DNA of 64,000 nt from Nymphaea colorata (taxonomy: Eukaryota > Streptophyta > Magnoliopsida > Nymphaeales > Nymphaeaceae), in contig NC_045145.1 of NCBI RefSeq assembly GCF_008831285.2, positions 7,936,802-8,000,801 on the forward strand, read 5' to 3'. How positions within the stretch are numbered: the first letter of the stretch is position 1; each line of letters starts with the position of its first letter. This document shows positions 11,303 to 20,619 of the stretch, in pieces. The position numbers and the translations under genes are program-made. The notes below the pieces were generated by a model, which was not told the DNA's origin, ran no database searches, and saw only the letters and a list, made by a program, of their open reading frames with translations.

Positions 11303-12061
11303 ACACAGTCGACCGGCAACACTAGGTCAGTGACGATTTTGGCGGTGGGAGAGTGTTGCCGGTCGACTGTGTCTGGCCTGACCAAGCCAGTAAAAGGTGA
11401 TGCTGCTTGGCCAGCTTAGGCATAGTTGGAAAGCATGTGGGATCAATCGATCGCCGAGTCAAGCAGAAAGCAATGCACGTGGAATGTGCAGCACGGTGGT
11501 GCAGTGACAAGGCGTTTAAATGCATCAAGATCAGCGGTCCCTTTGGAAGTGCAAGTCCATCGTTGGGGAATCCAGTGGGTTCCCCACGCGTAGTATTTGG
11601 ATACACAAGGGGTTGCGCGTGGGTTAGAGACAATTCCCCCAGTGGGTGCATACGCTGCATTCCACAACCGCGTAGAGTCACGCGGGGGTGAGCAAGTGAA
11701 TGCTCATCGTCGAGTAGGGTGATGGTCGGCCGCCTTACTTAATGACATATAGTCGTCAACTGGCTTCGGTTGGGGACTTCCTCCCAAGGGAAGTCTACCC
11801 CCACCCAGATTTTGTTTGGATGTAGATAGGCACTTGGAGGAATGGCGAAGTTTTGAAAGGACCTCATGGCCACGGCTTGCCGATGGCCGACAATGGGATA
11901 AACCTGGGTGATGGTGTGTCGAGTGCTTAGCACTCCTCGTCTAGTCCATAGTCCTGAAGAAAAGATGAATGCTTCCGCTAGCTTAAGAGAGAGACGGTTG
12001 GCCGAAGGCTTTGGGGAACGCCTTCGGCGCCGCGCGGGCTGGAGAAACTCGGCCCGTGACA
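11303..12061 (+). mobile_element. LTR-like insert replacing the Copia 1 RT region
   Basis: Composition changes sharply (GC-rich) from both flanks, and Copia 1 coding resumes on either side. The right end, CTCGGCCCGTGACA, resembles the end of the chromovirus LTRs at 48808-54312 (which end CAGCCCGTGACA), so this may be a truncated or solo LTR of a related Gypsy family in plus orientation. The left end carries a perfect 21-bp inverted repeat (11303-11323 with 11352-11372). No target duplication was found. Because the RT region is missing, insertion was accompanied or followed by deletion. ORFs inside it overlap in many frames and are not genes. Confidence 0.5.
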
Positions 12062-13282
12062 GTATCAGTCCCTTGGCTTAATATTTCAGCATTCAGCCAT
12101 GAATCATATACATCATTTCTTACATTAAGTGTTGCCTATGGCTCCTTTAAATCCTTCAAACTGAGCTCATAAAAAACAACTTGTTGTGAAATATACATGC
12201 ACCCGGTCTTTAGATTGAAACATCTATAGCCCTTATAATTTTCTACATAACCCACAAATCTGCACATAAGAGTTCGATCTTGAAACTTATTTCTCAAGTA
12301 AACATCAACATGTACATAACAGACACACCCAAAAACATGTAGTTTATTATAATTTGGTTGTTCTTGGTGTAAAATAAAGAAAGGGGATTTTCCTTCAAGT
12401 AGAGACAATGGCAGTCGATTAATGATATGAACAGCAGTATGAAAAGCTTCAGTCCACAAATTCATGGGTAGATCTGTGTCATGCATCACACTTAGTACAC
12501 TTTCAACTATGTGCCTATGTTTTCTTTCAGCAATACCATTCTGTTGTGGTGTGTGTGGACAGGAAATCTGTCTAGTGATCCCATGATTTAGTAAGTACTC
12601 AGTAAATTCATTTGAAATGAACTCACCACCACCATCACATTGAAAATGCACGATATTATTAGAGTATTTGTTTTGGACCAAGGCATGGAGTTGAGTGAAC
12701 AAGCGAAAAACCTCTGATTTGCTTCTCATGAAGTGAATCCAAGTGTAACGAGAACAATAATCAATAAAAACAACATAATATCTACTCCCGGAAGAAGAAA
12801 AAATAGGAGCAAGCCCCCAAACATCAAAATATATCGTATCAAATAACTTCGAAGCTCGCTTATTTATTGACTGAAAAGGAAGAGCATGGCTCTTACACAT
12901 ATGACAACTTGAGCACATGCGAAGACTCATTTACTGGACTTAGACTAGACTTTTGTAATATTCAGTCTGCAACAAGACTTTGAATGAAAGACCAACCACA
13001 ATGTGCTAAACGACCATGCCAAATGGATGGCTTATCATACTATGCTATATTGACTTCACTATGACTGAGAAAAGATGAATCTGAAACACAAGACTTGGAT
13101 ACCTTTGGAGCTTCTTCAATGACGTACATGTCTCCTTTGCGAACACCCTCAGCGAATGTCTTCTTGGTTCGAGCATCCTTGACATAAACAGAAGAAGGAG
13201 TAAACTCAATAGAGGAATGAGTATCATCAATAAGCTTTGACACAAATAATATTTTTCTTGACGTTTGGAACAACAAAAACAT
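12062..13282 (-). pseudogene. Copia 1 integrase region
   Basis: The open stretch at 12136-12930 encodes the rve-type catalytic core. It contains the FDVWGLAP block with the first Asp, QCDGGGEF with the second Asp, and QQNGIAERKHR with the Glu, so the D,D(35)E triad is present. It also keeps SSCHMCKSHALPF from the end of the zinc-binding domain. The C-terminal part has KLHVFGCVCYVHV and CRFVGYVENYKGYRCF. A GAG-pre-integrase segment lies at 13040-13282 in another frame. The integrase would insert the cDNA copy of the element; frameshifts before and after it prevent a full polyprotein. Confidence 0.9.
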
Positions 13283-14490
13283 TCTTTAAAGGTATGGAGG
13301 AATGAGCCATGGATATGGGTGCATTTTCAATATGTGATATTTTGTGATGGGAACCATCTCCTGTGACAACTGAGCCTTTAGCTAAATAAGGGAGAGCAAT
13401 AGAAAGTTTACCTGCATCATCGGTCATGTGGGCTGCAGCACCAGAATCCATATACCATTGTCCTTCTTCATTTTGCTTAAGATTGACTTTAGACAAGGCT
13501 GTCATTAAAATTTGTTGCACATCAAAAGGAATGTTTGATGCTGCAATCGTGTTCGATACAGTTGACCCTGCTGCCTTCTTGTCACGCCTGACTTGTTTTC
13601 CCTTGTTTTGAGGGTCATGCCAACATTATGACTTCACATGACCTCTCTTATTGCAATAAAAACAAGTAGGTATCATTCTTGGTACATTTGTCTAAGCATT
13701 TGTATTTGGCGTTGGAAGAATACCTCTCCCCATGCCTGCCTATGAGTTCCAAACCTTAGGACGGCTTCCTTGCAAAGCATGGGTCCTGGTGACTAATACA
13801 TTGTGATTGCCAGAAGGAAATAATTCTTGTCGTTGTACACGACTTGCTTCATGTAGAATCAATTTTGCTTTCAGGTCTTCAAAGGAGGGAAGAACATGGT
13901 ATGCCTCTAAAGTAGTACAAAAAACATCAAATTTGACCCCAAACCACTCAAAGCTTGTTGTACCTTGCCCTTGTCACTGACTGGGTGTCTGATGATTGCA
14001 AGCTGGTCACTGACATTTTTTATTTTATGTATGTATTCCAAAACTGAACGTGTTCCTTGCTTGATATCCTGAAATTGCCTCTTGAGTTGTAGGAATCTCG
14101 CTTCCAATACTTGAGAATACGCGGTAGCGAGTACATTCCACAACTCAAGTGCTGAAAGATCATCATCAACGCCCGCCAGAACTTCTTTTGATAATGTGGA
14201 GGTGATATATGCTACAAGGGACTGATCATGTGCCATCCACGTTTCATATTCAGGATTAATTTCAGCAATAATTTCTTGAATTTGCCTGCATCATTCTTCA
14301 CCTCTCGCATGATCCATTCAGGTGGCGCAGGTGTGGTGCCATTGAGATGCCCATAGAGACGGTGACTCTTGATGAAAGGGATTATTTGACGTTTCCAAGT
14401 CAAATAGTTGGTGTGATTCAACTTTTGGGAGATGAGTTGGGAGAGGAAACTAGACGACAATATGGAAGAATTGCGGTTGTGATCGTCCAT
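13283..14490 (-). pseudogene. Copia 1 gag and protease region
   Basis: Gag starts at the ATG ending at 14490 and reads LNHTNYLTWKRQIIPF, typical of Copia gag. It then continues in a second frame (14236-13907) with EYIHKIKNVSDQLA. A zinc knuckle CFYCNKRGHVKS.C lies at about 13630-13670 with a stop in place of the residue before the last Cys. Protease follows with YMDSGAAAHMT (DSG active site) at about 13455. At least one frameshift and several stops make it non-functional. Confidence 0.88.
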
Positions 14491-14780
14491 GGTTGATTTT
14501 GAGGCTAAACGTATAAGGATGAAGGCTTACGATAGGTACTAGGGTAGACGATAGCAACCAGAACAACAGGGAATTTTAGATTAAGGCAGACGTCAAGAAC
14601 AAGGGCAGAGATCAAAGATTTTAGGTTAGGTCAAAGATTTTAGGGTTAGAGCAGAAAAACAAAAAACATGGCAGAAATTTTAGGGTAGGGCAGAGATCAA
14701 GGATTTTAGGGTTAGGACAGAAAACAGAAATTAGGGCATAGAATGAAACTTCTTACCGGACAATCTTAGTGGCAACAACC

Positions 14781-14794
14781 TGGCTCTGATACCA
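14781..14794 (-). promoter_or_regulatory. Copia 1 primer-binding site
   Basis: On the minus strand TGGTATCAGAGCCA abuts the 5' LTR. It is complementary to the 3' end of plant initiator tRNA-Met, which primes minus-strand DNA synthesis. Confidence 0.9.
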
Positions 14795-15078
14795 TGTAAG
14801 ATTTTAAGATATAATACCAAACCACTGGATGGAATCTTTTGTAGATGTGAGAGGAGAAGAAGAAAAGGAGATGACTGCACGTGCAATAGAGAGAGAAAAG
14901 AAAAGAGGGCAGCAACTATGGCCCTTCCTCTTTGTCATTGATATAACCTAATTTATGTTACAAGTAAATACAGAAAACAACAAGTATTTACAAGTATGCC
15001 ACCACCCATTATGTTTGCGTATGTGGGCAAGATGGATCTGGTCTAGACAGACCCGATCCAATTCATACAATCTTAACA
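14795..15078 (-). repeat. Copia 1 5' LTR
   Basis: 284 bp, starting TGTAAGATTT and ending AATCTTAACA, with short inverted ends TGT..ACA. It would hold the element's promoter. Confidence 0.93.
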
Positions 15079-15083
15079 AAAGC

Positions 15084-15493
15084 AACTAATAACTATGTTA
15101 TTATGTTCAATATACAGTTTGTAGCATTAAAAAGCTACATTGAATGAACTTCCAGCAATATTATCAGATCCAAGTTATAGCTTGTCATACTAATATGCAC
15201 ATTAGGTGGCAATATACAAGGACCAGCAGAAGTGCCATAAGAAGCAGGAAAAAGTGCCACCCGCAAACTGCACTTTAGAAGTGCAAAATACGATAATTTA
15301 AAACTAGAAGGAAAACACTATTTATGTAAGGAAACATGCTTCCCTCCTCATTCTTTTATAGCAAAGCTCACTTTGCCCTTGCATCTCCTGGCTTCCCTAT
15401 ATATGAGAAGCTCATTTCCAAAAAGGGAAGCATGTTTCTTCTTCTTGTTGTTCTTTAAAAATGCAGAATCAACTTAAATCCAACAATGTAATA
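15084..15493. other. Intron-like sequence of the FAD-synthase fragment
   Basis: AT-rich, with no coding signal. It continues the intron interrupted by Copia 1. Confidence 0.5.
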
Positions 15494-16675
15494 TTAGAGG
15501 CGAAGTCCATCCAAGATCTCATCACCAATGGCAACAAGTGATGCTGTCAGCAAACTCTTTGAATCGGTGCCGACTTTGTTCATCCCATTGCTCATAACAT
15601 GTATCTTTTCATGGGTGGGATGAGCTATCTTTTTAACTCTTCCAGCTCTTTCAAGTCTTCCATCTGCAAGCAAATATGCTGGCCTGAAGCTAGCTTTGGA
15701 GCTAGATGAATCGCTAACAGACAATAACGAATCAGGAACAGTGTCATAAATGCTCCCTATGGATGTGCACCTGCATAAAAGTCAGCATAAGACAAAAGAT
15801 GATCTTCAGCAACTATTAAGGCTCAGCTGAGCTATGCTACCTAAAAACAAAAAACAGAAGTTACACATAAAGTAAAAAGCGCTAGGCACTCTAAGGCTGC
15901 CTAACTTTGCAATGTTCTGCAAATAAAGAATCACCAACCATCATTAATATGATAAAGTAAGAAAAGGCACACACAACCATCCAATATTTGGGTCATAAGG
16001 GAAGCGAGATAGTTCACAAGTTCATACTGCATAGCTTATTGTTGAAAAGTGAAAAATATTTGAAGAATCAGACTAGCCTTTTAAACTAATATCATGATGG
16101 ACAAAGTCAACTGAAAATTTCCATTAAAAACTCAAACACCTGAAGAACTGAAGGAACTAATATGAAGCTTCAAACAAATGCAATAGTAACTCCAAATGAC
16201 GGATCTGATGCAGGCTGTGCAACATGAGAAACCGATGCATTGTTCCTTTTCCATTGTTCATCCTATGGTTATTCTGTTTCCTTTTGCTGTCAGTAACAAG
16301 AATTTCCGAAAACATTAACCAGATGCAACCTTAAAAAAATTTGGATCTTAGTGGAACAAGTGTTGTCTTGCCATGACAGCAATTGAGGAAAAATTTTCAT
16401 TTTCGTGAAAGATCCTATGGCAAGCCTCCTTGTTGCTGCCAAATCAAAACAACACATTTTTAAAACATAACAGAGAAAAATTGCATTAAGTCAAGGAATA
16501 CTATGAAAATAATCTGGTACTAAACCAAGACGTAAGTGGAACTCTCGATTAAGAACCATAATCTGGAAGGGGTACATGCATACTCTGGCTCAAAACAACA
16601 GAGACTAAGCTCAAGCACAGTAACAAGTACCAACTACAGTTTCAGGAAAAAGAGGGAGAAAAAGAGAGAGGATTA

Positions 16676-16795
16676 CTGACTTCACTGCCGCTGCTGAAAC
16701 CTTCAATCACTCGGAATCAGAAAGCTCCACGTCTTTCTCTCCTTCTTCCTTCTTCCAACTGAAGAGGCCGATAAACGGCAAAGACCAACGGGTGC
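16676..16795 (-). other. Possible 5'UTR exon linked to the FAD-synthase-like fragment
   Basis: On the minus strand this segment is rich in GAAG and CT tracts. It is followed by a GTAATC donor-like site near 16676, and a pyrimidine-rich promoter-like stretch lies upstream to about 17030. It is on the same strand and upstream of FAD-synthase exon A, so it may be that gene's leader. No start codon or N-terminal coding exon joins it to exon A, so the link is inference. Confidence 0.35.
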
Positions 16796-17164
16796 AGATA
16801 ACTCCCTCAGTGACTCCGGCGGGCCTGAAACCAGAAAGGGCTAGGGCTCAGGAGACAAAGGAGAAGGGGCTAAGGCAGCTTGAGGGCGGAGATAGAGGAG
16901 AAAGGCAGCATGGGGGCGGAGATGAGGAGAAAGGCAGCGGAGATGGTGGCAGAGATGGAGGAGAAGGAGATGGCATCGAGGGCTCGTGGTCGTTGGGGTG
17001 GGAGAGGGAGAGTATTCTGTCTGTTTCGAGGGTTAGCTCAGAACGGAATGGAACAAAAAAACAATTTATACTGATGTCTAGTTGGACAATGTTTGATGAA
17101 AAATTTGATTAGACAGGACACGCATTCCGTTCCGCGTGTCCTGTGGTCATCAAATGACCTCTAA

Positions 17165-18047
17165 GGTTTTTTGGAGAGGGACGATGACTACTGCCTTGTT
17201 TCCATTCGGCTGCAGAGATATGGACCTTGCCTGCTTGTCTTCTACTCCCAAGGTTAAATCGAGTTATTATTGAAAGGCAAAGCAAGAAAGGCAACCCTTG
17301 AGCATTTATCAGGGTGACTAGCCCAAGCTACAGACACAAACCTTCAAGTGCTTCAAGAAGAAAGGTTGTGGAGGAATCCTACTTTCTTGTCTTCAACTCT
17401 CAACAACATTGTTACTCATTGCAGCAGAAATCTAGCGACAGAGTGTAATGTGGACTTGAGAACACATGTTATTTACCTTGATGATTCAAGCGAGCATGAG
17501 TTGCTTGTGTATCAAGGTACTCTCATAATTTTCATTATAGTAAAAAGTTTTCTACTATCTTACCTCTTAAACCAGCATACAAGAGACTCTCCTACTATCC
17601 ATTCCAGGAAACTCGGGGTTTGGAGACGTCACTAATGTATCCAATTCCACACTTAATTATGGCCAAGCTGGTACACATTCCACTAGAAGAGATGGATGCA
17701 TTTGGTACATTGTGTATGAGCACAGGGCTTGGACTTAAGGGCGTTGAAAGAAATGAAAGAAATTGGGGCTCGTCGCTCCTTTCATGTTGCTCAGTTGCTG
17801 GTCATCAACTGGGAGAGTTGGGACCCAAGAACAAATGCAACAAACATGATTGGAGATAGTCATCCTTAACACCAATTGTTGTGGTTGGTGATTTTGGAGT
17901 ACCTCTTGCAATCAATGTCTTTCTTCTGACATACCAGTTCAGTTATGATGTTGCCCCGCTCCCACTACCAACAATTCCTATTTTAGTGTTGCAGCAGGTG
18001 GTCATATTTTTCTACATGGAAGGTCAACAAAAGAAGCAGTTTGAAAA
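17165..18047 (+). other. Unassigned stretch with gene-like fragments
   Basis: No recognised family. Around 17611-17860 coding-like peptides appear in successive plus frames: NYGQAGTHSTRRDGCIWYIV, then after a frame change KEMKEIGARRSFHVAQLLV. They begin after a CCATTCCAG acceptor-like site. This could be a decayed exon of a host gene or of an unrecognised element. Confidence 0.25.
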
Positions 18048-18055
18048 CTTCTACC

Positions 18056-18563
18056 TAGGGGTGAACACGAGCCAAGTCGAGCCCGAGTTCAGTCAGTTCG
18101 AGTATGGCTTGACTAATGAAACCTTGAGCTCAACTCATCTCGAGCTTGAGAATAGCTTGACGGAAGCAGCTCGAGCTCGACTCGATTAAGGCTTGACAAA
18201 CTTGTTCGAATAAAATTGATATTCATCGTGTTGAGCTCGAGCTCGACTCGATTAAGGCTCAATAAACTCGTTTGAATAGAATTGATATTCTTACATGTTG
18301 AGCTCGAGCTCAACTCGATTAAGGCTCGACAAACTCGTAAACTTGCTTGAATATATCGACTTGATTAAGGCTCGACAAACTCGATTAAGGCTCGAGCTCG
18401 ACTTGACAGTTACGTATTGAGGTCGAACTCAACTCGATTATTTGAACAAGTCGACTCATGAACTCGAGTTTAACTCGTTAAACAAATGACTCCGCTCAAA
18501 CTCGTTCACGAGGCGAGCTTTAACAAGTCGAGCTCAAGTAGCTTGACTCGTTGTTTACCCCTA
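18056..18563. mobile_element. hAT-type MITE, CTCGAG-rich family, copy 1
   Basis: 508 bp, starting TAGGGGTGAACACGAG and ending CTCGTTGTTTACCCCTA, which is its inverted partner. The 8-bp target duplication CTTCTACC flanks it (18048-18055 and 18564-18571), as for hAT transposons. The body is made of palindromic words (GAGCTCGAGCTCGACTCG) and a roughly 67-bp direct repeat containing GACTCGATTAAGGCT and AAACTCGTTTGAATA, seen at about 18173, 18233 and 18300. It encodes no protein and would depend on a hAT transposase elsewhere. ORFs through it reflect the tandem structure. Confidence 0.9.
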
Positions 18564-18571
18564 CTTCTACC

Positions 18572-18777
18572 TTGTGGTTGTGGTTACAAAGATGAAATAA
18601 TCATTCTTTGAGGTCAAATTGAAACTTTTAAGTAAACTATTGTGGGCATTGAGACTCAATCTGACAACCGAACTAACAGCTCTAGACAGAAGTCATGGGT
18701 ACACAATGACTGGCAATTTGAAGGGGTACCGTACCACAACCAAGAGAACTTTACTCCATCTTGAGGACGAGGTGTTC
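18572..18777. other. Unassigned sequence, possibly 3' interior of a Gypsy element
   Basis: The last bases (HLEDEVF in the plus frame, followed by a long G run) resemble the end of a pol gene and a polypurine tract, but no polymerase motif is visible. Confidence 0.3.
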
Positions 18778-19045
18778 GGGGGGGGGGGGGGGTGGGGGTA
18801 TTTGACAATCTCTGGGTCTGGGGTAGCAGATCGGGCCCAATGGACAGATCCATGAATATATATAAGAGTCGGGAGAGTAATTGGGGTTATCCTTGAGTTT
18901 TGGGGTAGTTGTTCCCTTTGGAGGGAACCCTAATCTGGGATTTGGGTGAGTATAGTGTGTGGGGGTCTGGGTTTTTGCTTGTATTGGGTGGGAACAGGGT
19001 AGTAGACGCTACCACCTAGATTGAATAAATTTCTAATGAGAAAGT
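18778..19045 (+). mobile_element. Possible LTR fragment with purine tract and TATA box
   Basis: A run of 15 G (18778-18792), then T and five G, could be an expanded polypurine tract. Downstream lie a TATATATAAG box at about 18856-18865 and a polyadenylation-like AATAAA near 19024. These fit the 3' end of an LTR retrotransposon plus the start of its LTR. No second LTR or coding domain was recognised, so this is inference. Confidence 0.35.
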
Positions 19046-20060
19046 CGGTATGCATAACAACCTGTCACGGTACATGTGGAAGCAGGTACAAGTACCACAA
19101 TCTTCAAAATTTGGGTACGGCGGTATGGCAAAATTTATAAATTCAAAAAAAAAAATCATACGTATAATCTCATAAAAAAGCTTAAATAGACTTTAAGTAA
19201 GACATAAATAGACCTTAAGTTAAAAGACATAAATACTGTAACAAAGTTAATTAAATAAACAAGCAACATAAATATAATAGAAAGACATATTTATGTTGCA
19301 TAATAGGCAGAACTATGAGGGCATAACGATTAACACTTAACGACATAACAAGGTTATGCAAAAATTAACAGCAACGGCATAAGCACGAGGGCAAATCGGT
19401 ACTCGGTAGGTTTTGGAAGCATAACAAAGAAAGAGGGGAAACATTCATTACTTATATAAAATTAACGATATTTACAGTTTTACACAAACCTAAAAAAAGG
19501 GCAAATCGACAAGTTTTGAAGAACGACAAATGATTATGCAGAATGGCAACAGCGGCAGATGATCATCCAAAACGGTAGCAGTAGATAGTGAAGAACTGAT
19601 GGAGGGAAGATTTTGAAGAACAATACTAAGGCAGAAACCCTTAAAAAATGGTCAAATGGAAATATAGAAAAAAACACTTATGCTGCCGGTGAAGACAGAC
19701 GCCAGTTGCCACCGCCAGCTGGCAAAGCTCCCCACTGCTGTCGACCATGACCTTCTCTTGTGGACCAAACGCAGGCTCGGGTTTCAGGGGTCGGGCAGAC
19801 CCGAGCAGGGCTCTTATCGGGCGGGGCCGGCCCGATGCCCAGTTCTAGAACTGGTGTGCTGGGGAATGAAGAACAAGTCAAAGAGGAGGAAGAGGAAGAG
19901 GAAGAGGAAGAGGCGTCGGGTACTTTGAACTTTGAAGATTAAGAAAATGGTTTGGATCGGTTCCGACTTAAAACCGATCCAGACTTACCTACGGTTATTT
20001 TCCCATACTGGTGTACCGGTACGGGTACGCAACCCTCCCAGTCTTACCACCGTCACATAG
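19046..20060. mobile_element. Probable non-autonomous element with GGTACC-type ends
   Basis: The left part carries GGGTACGGCGGTATGG and the right part CCGGTACGGGTACGCAACCC in inverted sense, suggesting a DNA transposon with palindromic-word ends. The interior is AT-rich. At 19823-19842 it holds GGGGCCGGCCCGATGCCCAG, which matches the end of the hAT MITE at 20620-21373. A GA-rich microsatellite lies at about 19880-19915. Exact ends and a target duplication could not be set. Confidence 0.4.
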
Positions 20061-20611
20061 ATCATGGCTCTATGAGCATCTAGGTATTATGACCCCTGTC
20101 ATAACCTTGGATTAGAGTTTTCTATTTGCACACCCCCCTGATAGCACCATAGGTTCAATTGCTCAAGTTAACCAATAGTTTCTTCTCAATACACCCATCT
20201 GTTATTTTTGTTGTTGCTCTAACTAAATTTTTGCTACATTTTTTAATGTTGAGTAGGGATTCAGTCAGCAGCAATGGGACACATGATGCTAAAGTACATG
20301 CTAGCCAACAATTTCTACTGTCGTGTTACTTCCCCTCTCCCCCCTTTCTTTTACTATGAAACATAGTATCGATGTATAACTTTGACATTCATGTAAATGT
20401 GCTGACAATGTTATAGAAAAGTCAGGCAGCTTCTTTTATTTTTCTGTTTATGAAACATTGTATCAATGTATACATTTATAAAGATAAATATAAGTATTTT
20501 TCTTCTCATCTATATCAGTTGCCATATTTAAGTGTTTACAGTTTTCATATGCAAACATGTTCTGTACATGTCAATTGTAGCGATATTTGCTTACATTGAC
20601 AACAAACATTC
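20061..20611. other. No recognisable gene
   Basis: AT-rich spacer between two repeats; no coding or element signature. Confidence 0.5.
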
Positions 20612-20619
20612 CAAAAAAG

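Larger units (their letters stand above)
10354..15078 (-). mobile_element. Copia 1: Ty1/Copia LTR retrotransposon, defective
   Basis: Two LTRs (10354-10634 and 14795-15078) flank a minus-strand interior and are themselves flanked by the 5-bp duplication AAAGC (10349-10353 and 15079-15083). A primer-binding site sits next to the right-hand (5') LTR and a purine tract next to the left-hand (3') LTR. Going 5' to 3' on the minus strand, gag, protease, integrase and RNase H are recognisable, while the reverse transcriptase region is missing and a 759-bp block occupies its place. The left LTR starts TA instead of TG. Stops and frameshifts interrupt all ORFs. The host is the intron between the two FAD-synthase-like exons. 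Confidence 0.93.
9522..15770 (-). pseudogene. FAD synthase-like (PAPS-reductase family / molybdopterin-binding) gene fragment
   Basis: Two minus-strand exons are recognisable. Exon A (15770 down to about 15513) starts after a TTTTATGCAG acceptor. It carries TSIGSIYDTVPDSLLSV and AYLLADGRLERAGRVKK, typical of the end of the PAPS-reductase-like nucleotidyltransferase domain of eukaryotic FAD synthase, which makes FAD from FMN and ATP. It ends in VAIGDEIL, the start of the molybdopterin-binding-like domain. Exon B (9618-9522) has a CAG acceptor, a GTAAG donor, and reads FGALQNKLASALCRKLHSIGW. The phases fit exactly (one base of exon B completes the Leu codon of exon A). Copia 1 sits in the intron between them. 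The donor expected after GATCTT at 15513 is GG instead of GT, and reading through meets a stop at 15494. No N-terminal or downstream exons were found. It is therefore a partial, probably dead copy. Confidence 0.8.
8241..17161. mobile_element. Candidate PIF/Harbinger-like DNA transposon, split by Copia 1
   Basis: The left end begins GAGGTCGTTTGATTGCTGTCC at 8241. The inverted right end, read on the minus strand from 17161, is GAGGTCATTTGATGACC, so about 14 positions match with one or two changes. The trinucleotide TAA flanks both ends (8238-8240 and 17162-17164), fitting the TWA target duplication of the PIF/Harbinger superfamily. The interval is 8921 bp but only about 4.2 kb once Copia 1 (one target copy included) is removed. 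I saw no PIF transposase, so it would be non-autonomous. Inside are two exons of a FAD-synthase-like gene on the minus strand, a GC-rich 5'UTR-like segment and an unknown plus-strand ORF, which fits a Pack-type element that has picked up host exons. Ends and TSD are short, so chance pairing is possible. Confidence 0.55.

Noticed and set aside
11322-11933. Cluster of overlapping ORFs of 60-120 codons on both strands
   Set aside because: GC-rich LTR-like sequence leaves several frames open by chance; none matches a family.
14781-14794. Initiator tRNA-Met match considered as part of a tRNA gene
   Set aside because: Only the 3' 12-14 bases match and each case abuts an LTR, so these are primer-binding sites. 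No cloverleaf was found anywhere in the window.
16792-17112. Plus-strand ORF rich in Gly, Glu and Arg
   Set aside because: It is the antisense of a pyrimidine-rich promoter-like stretch; repetitive composition and no homology.
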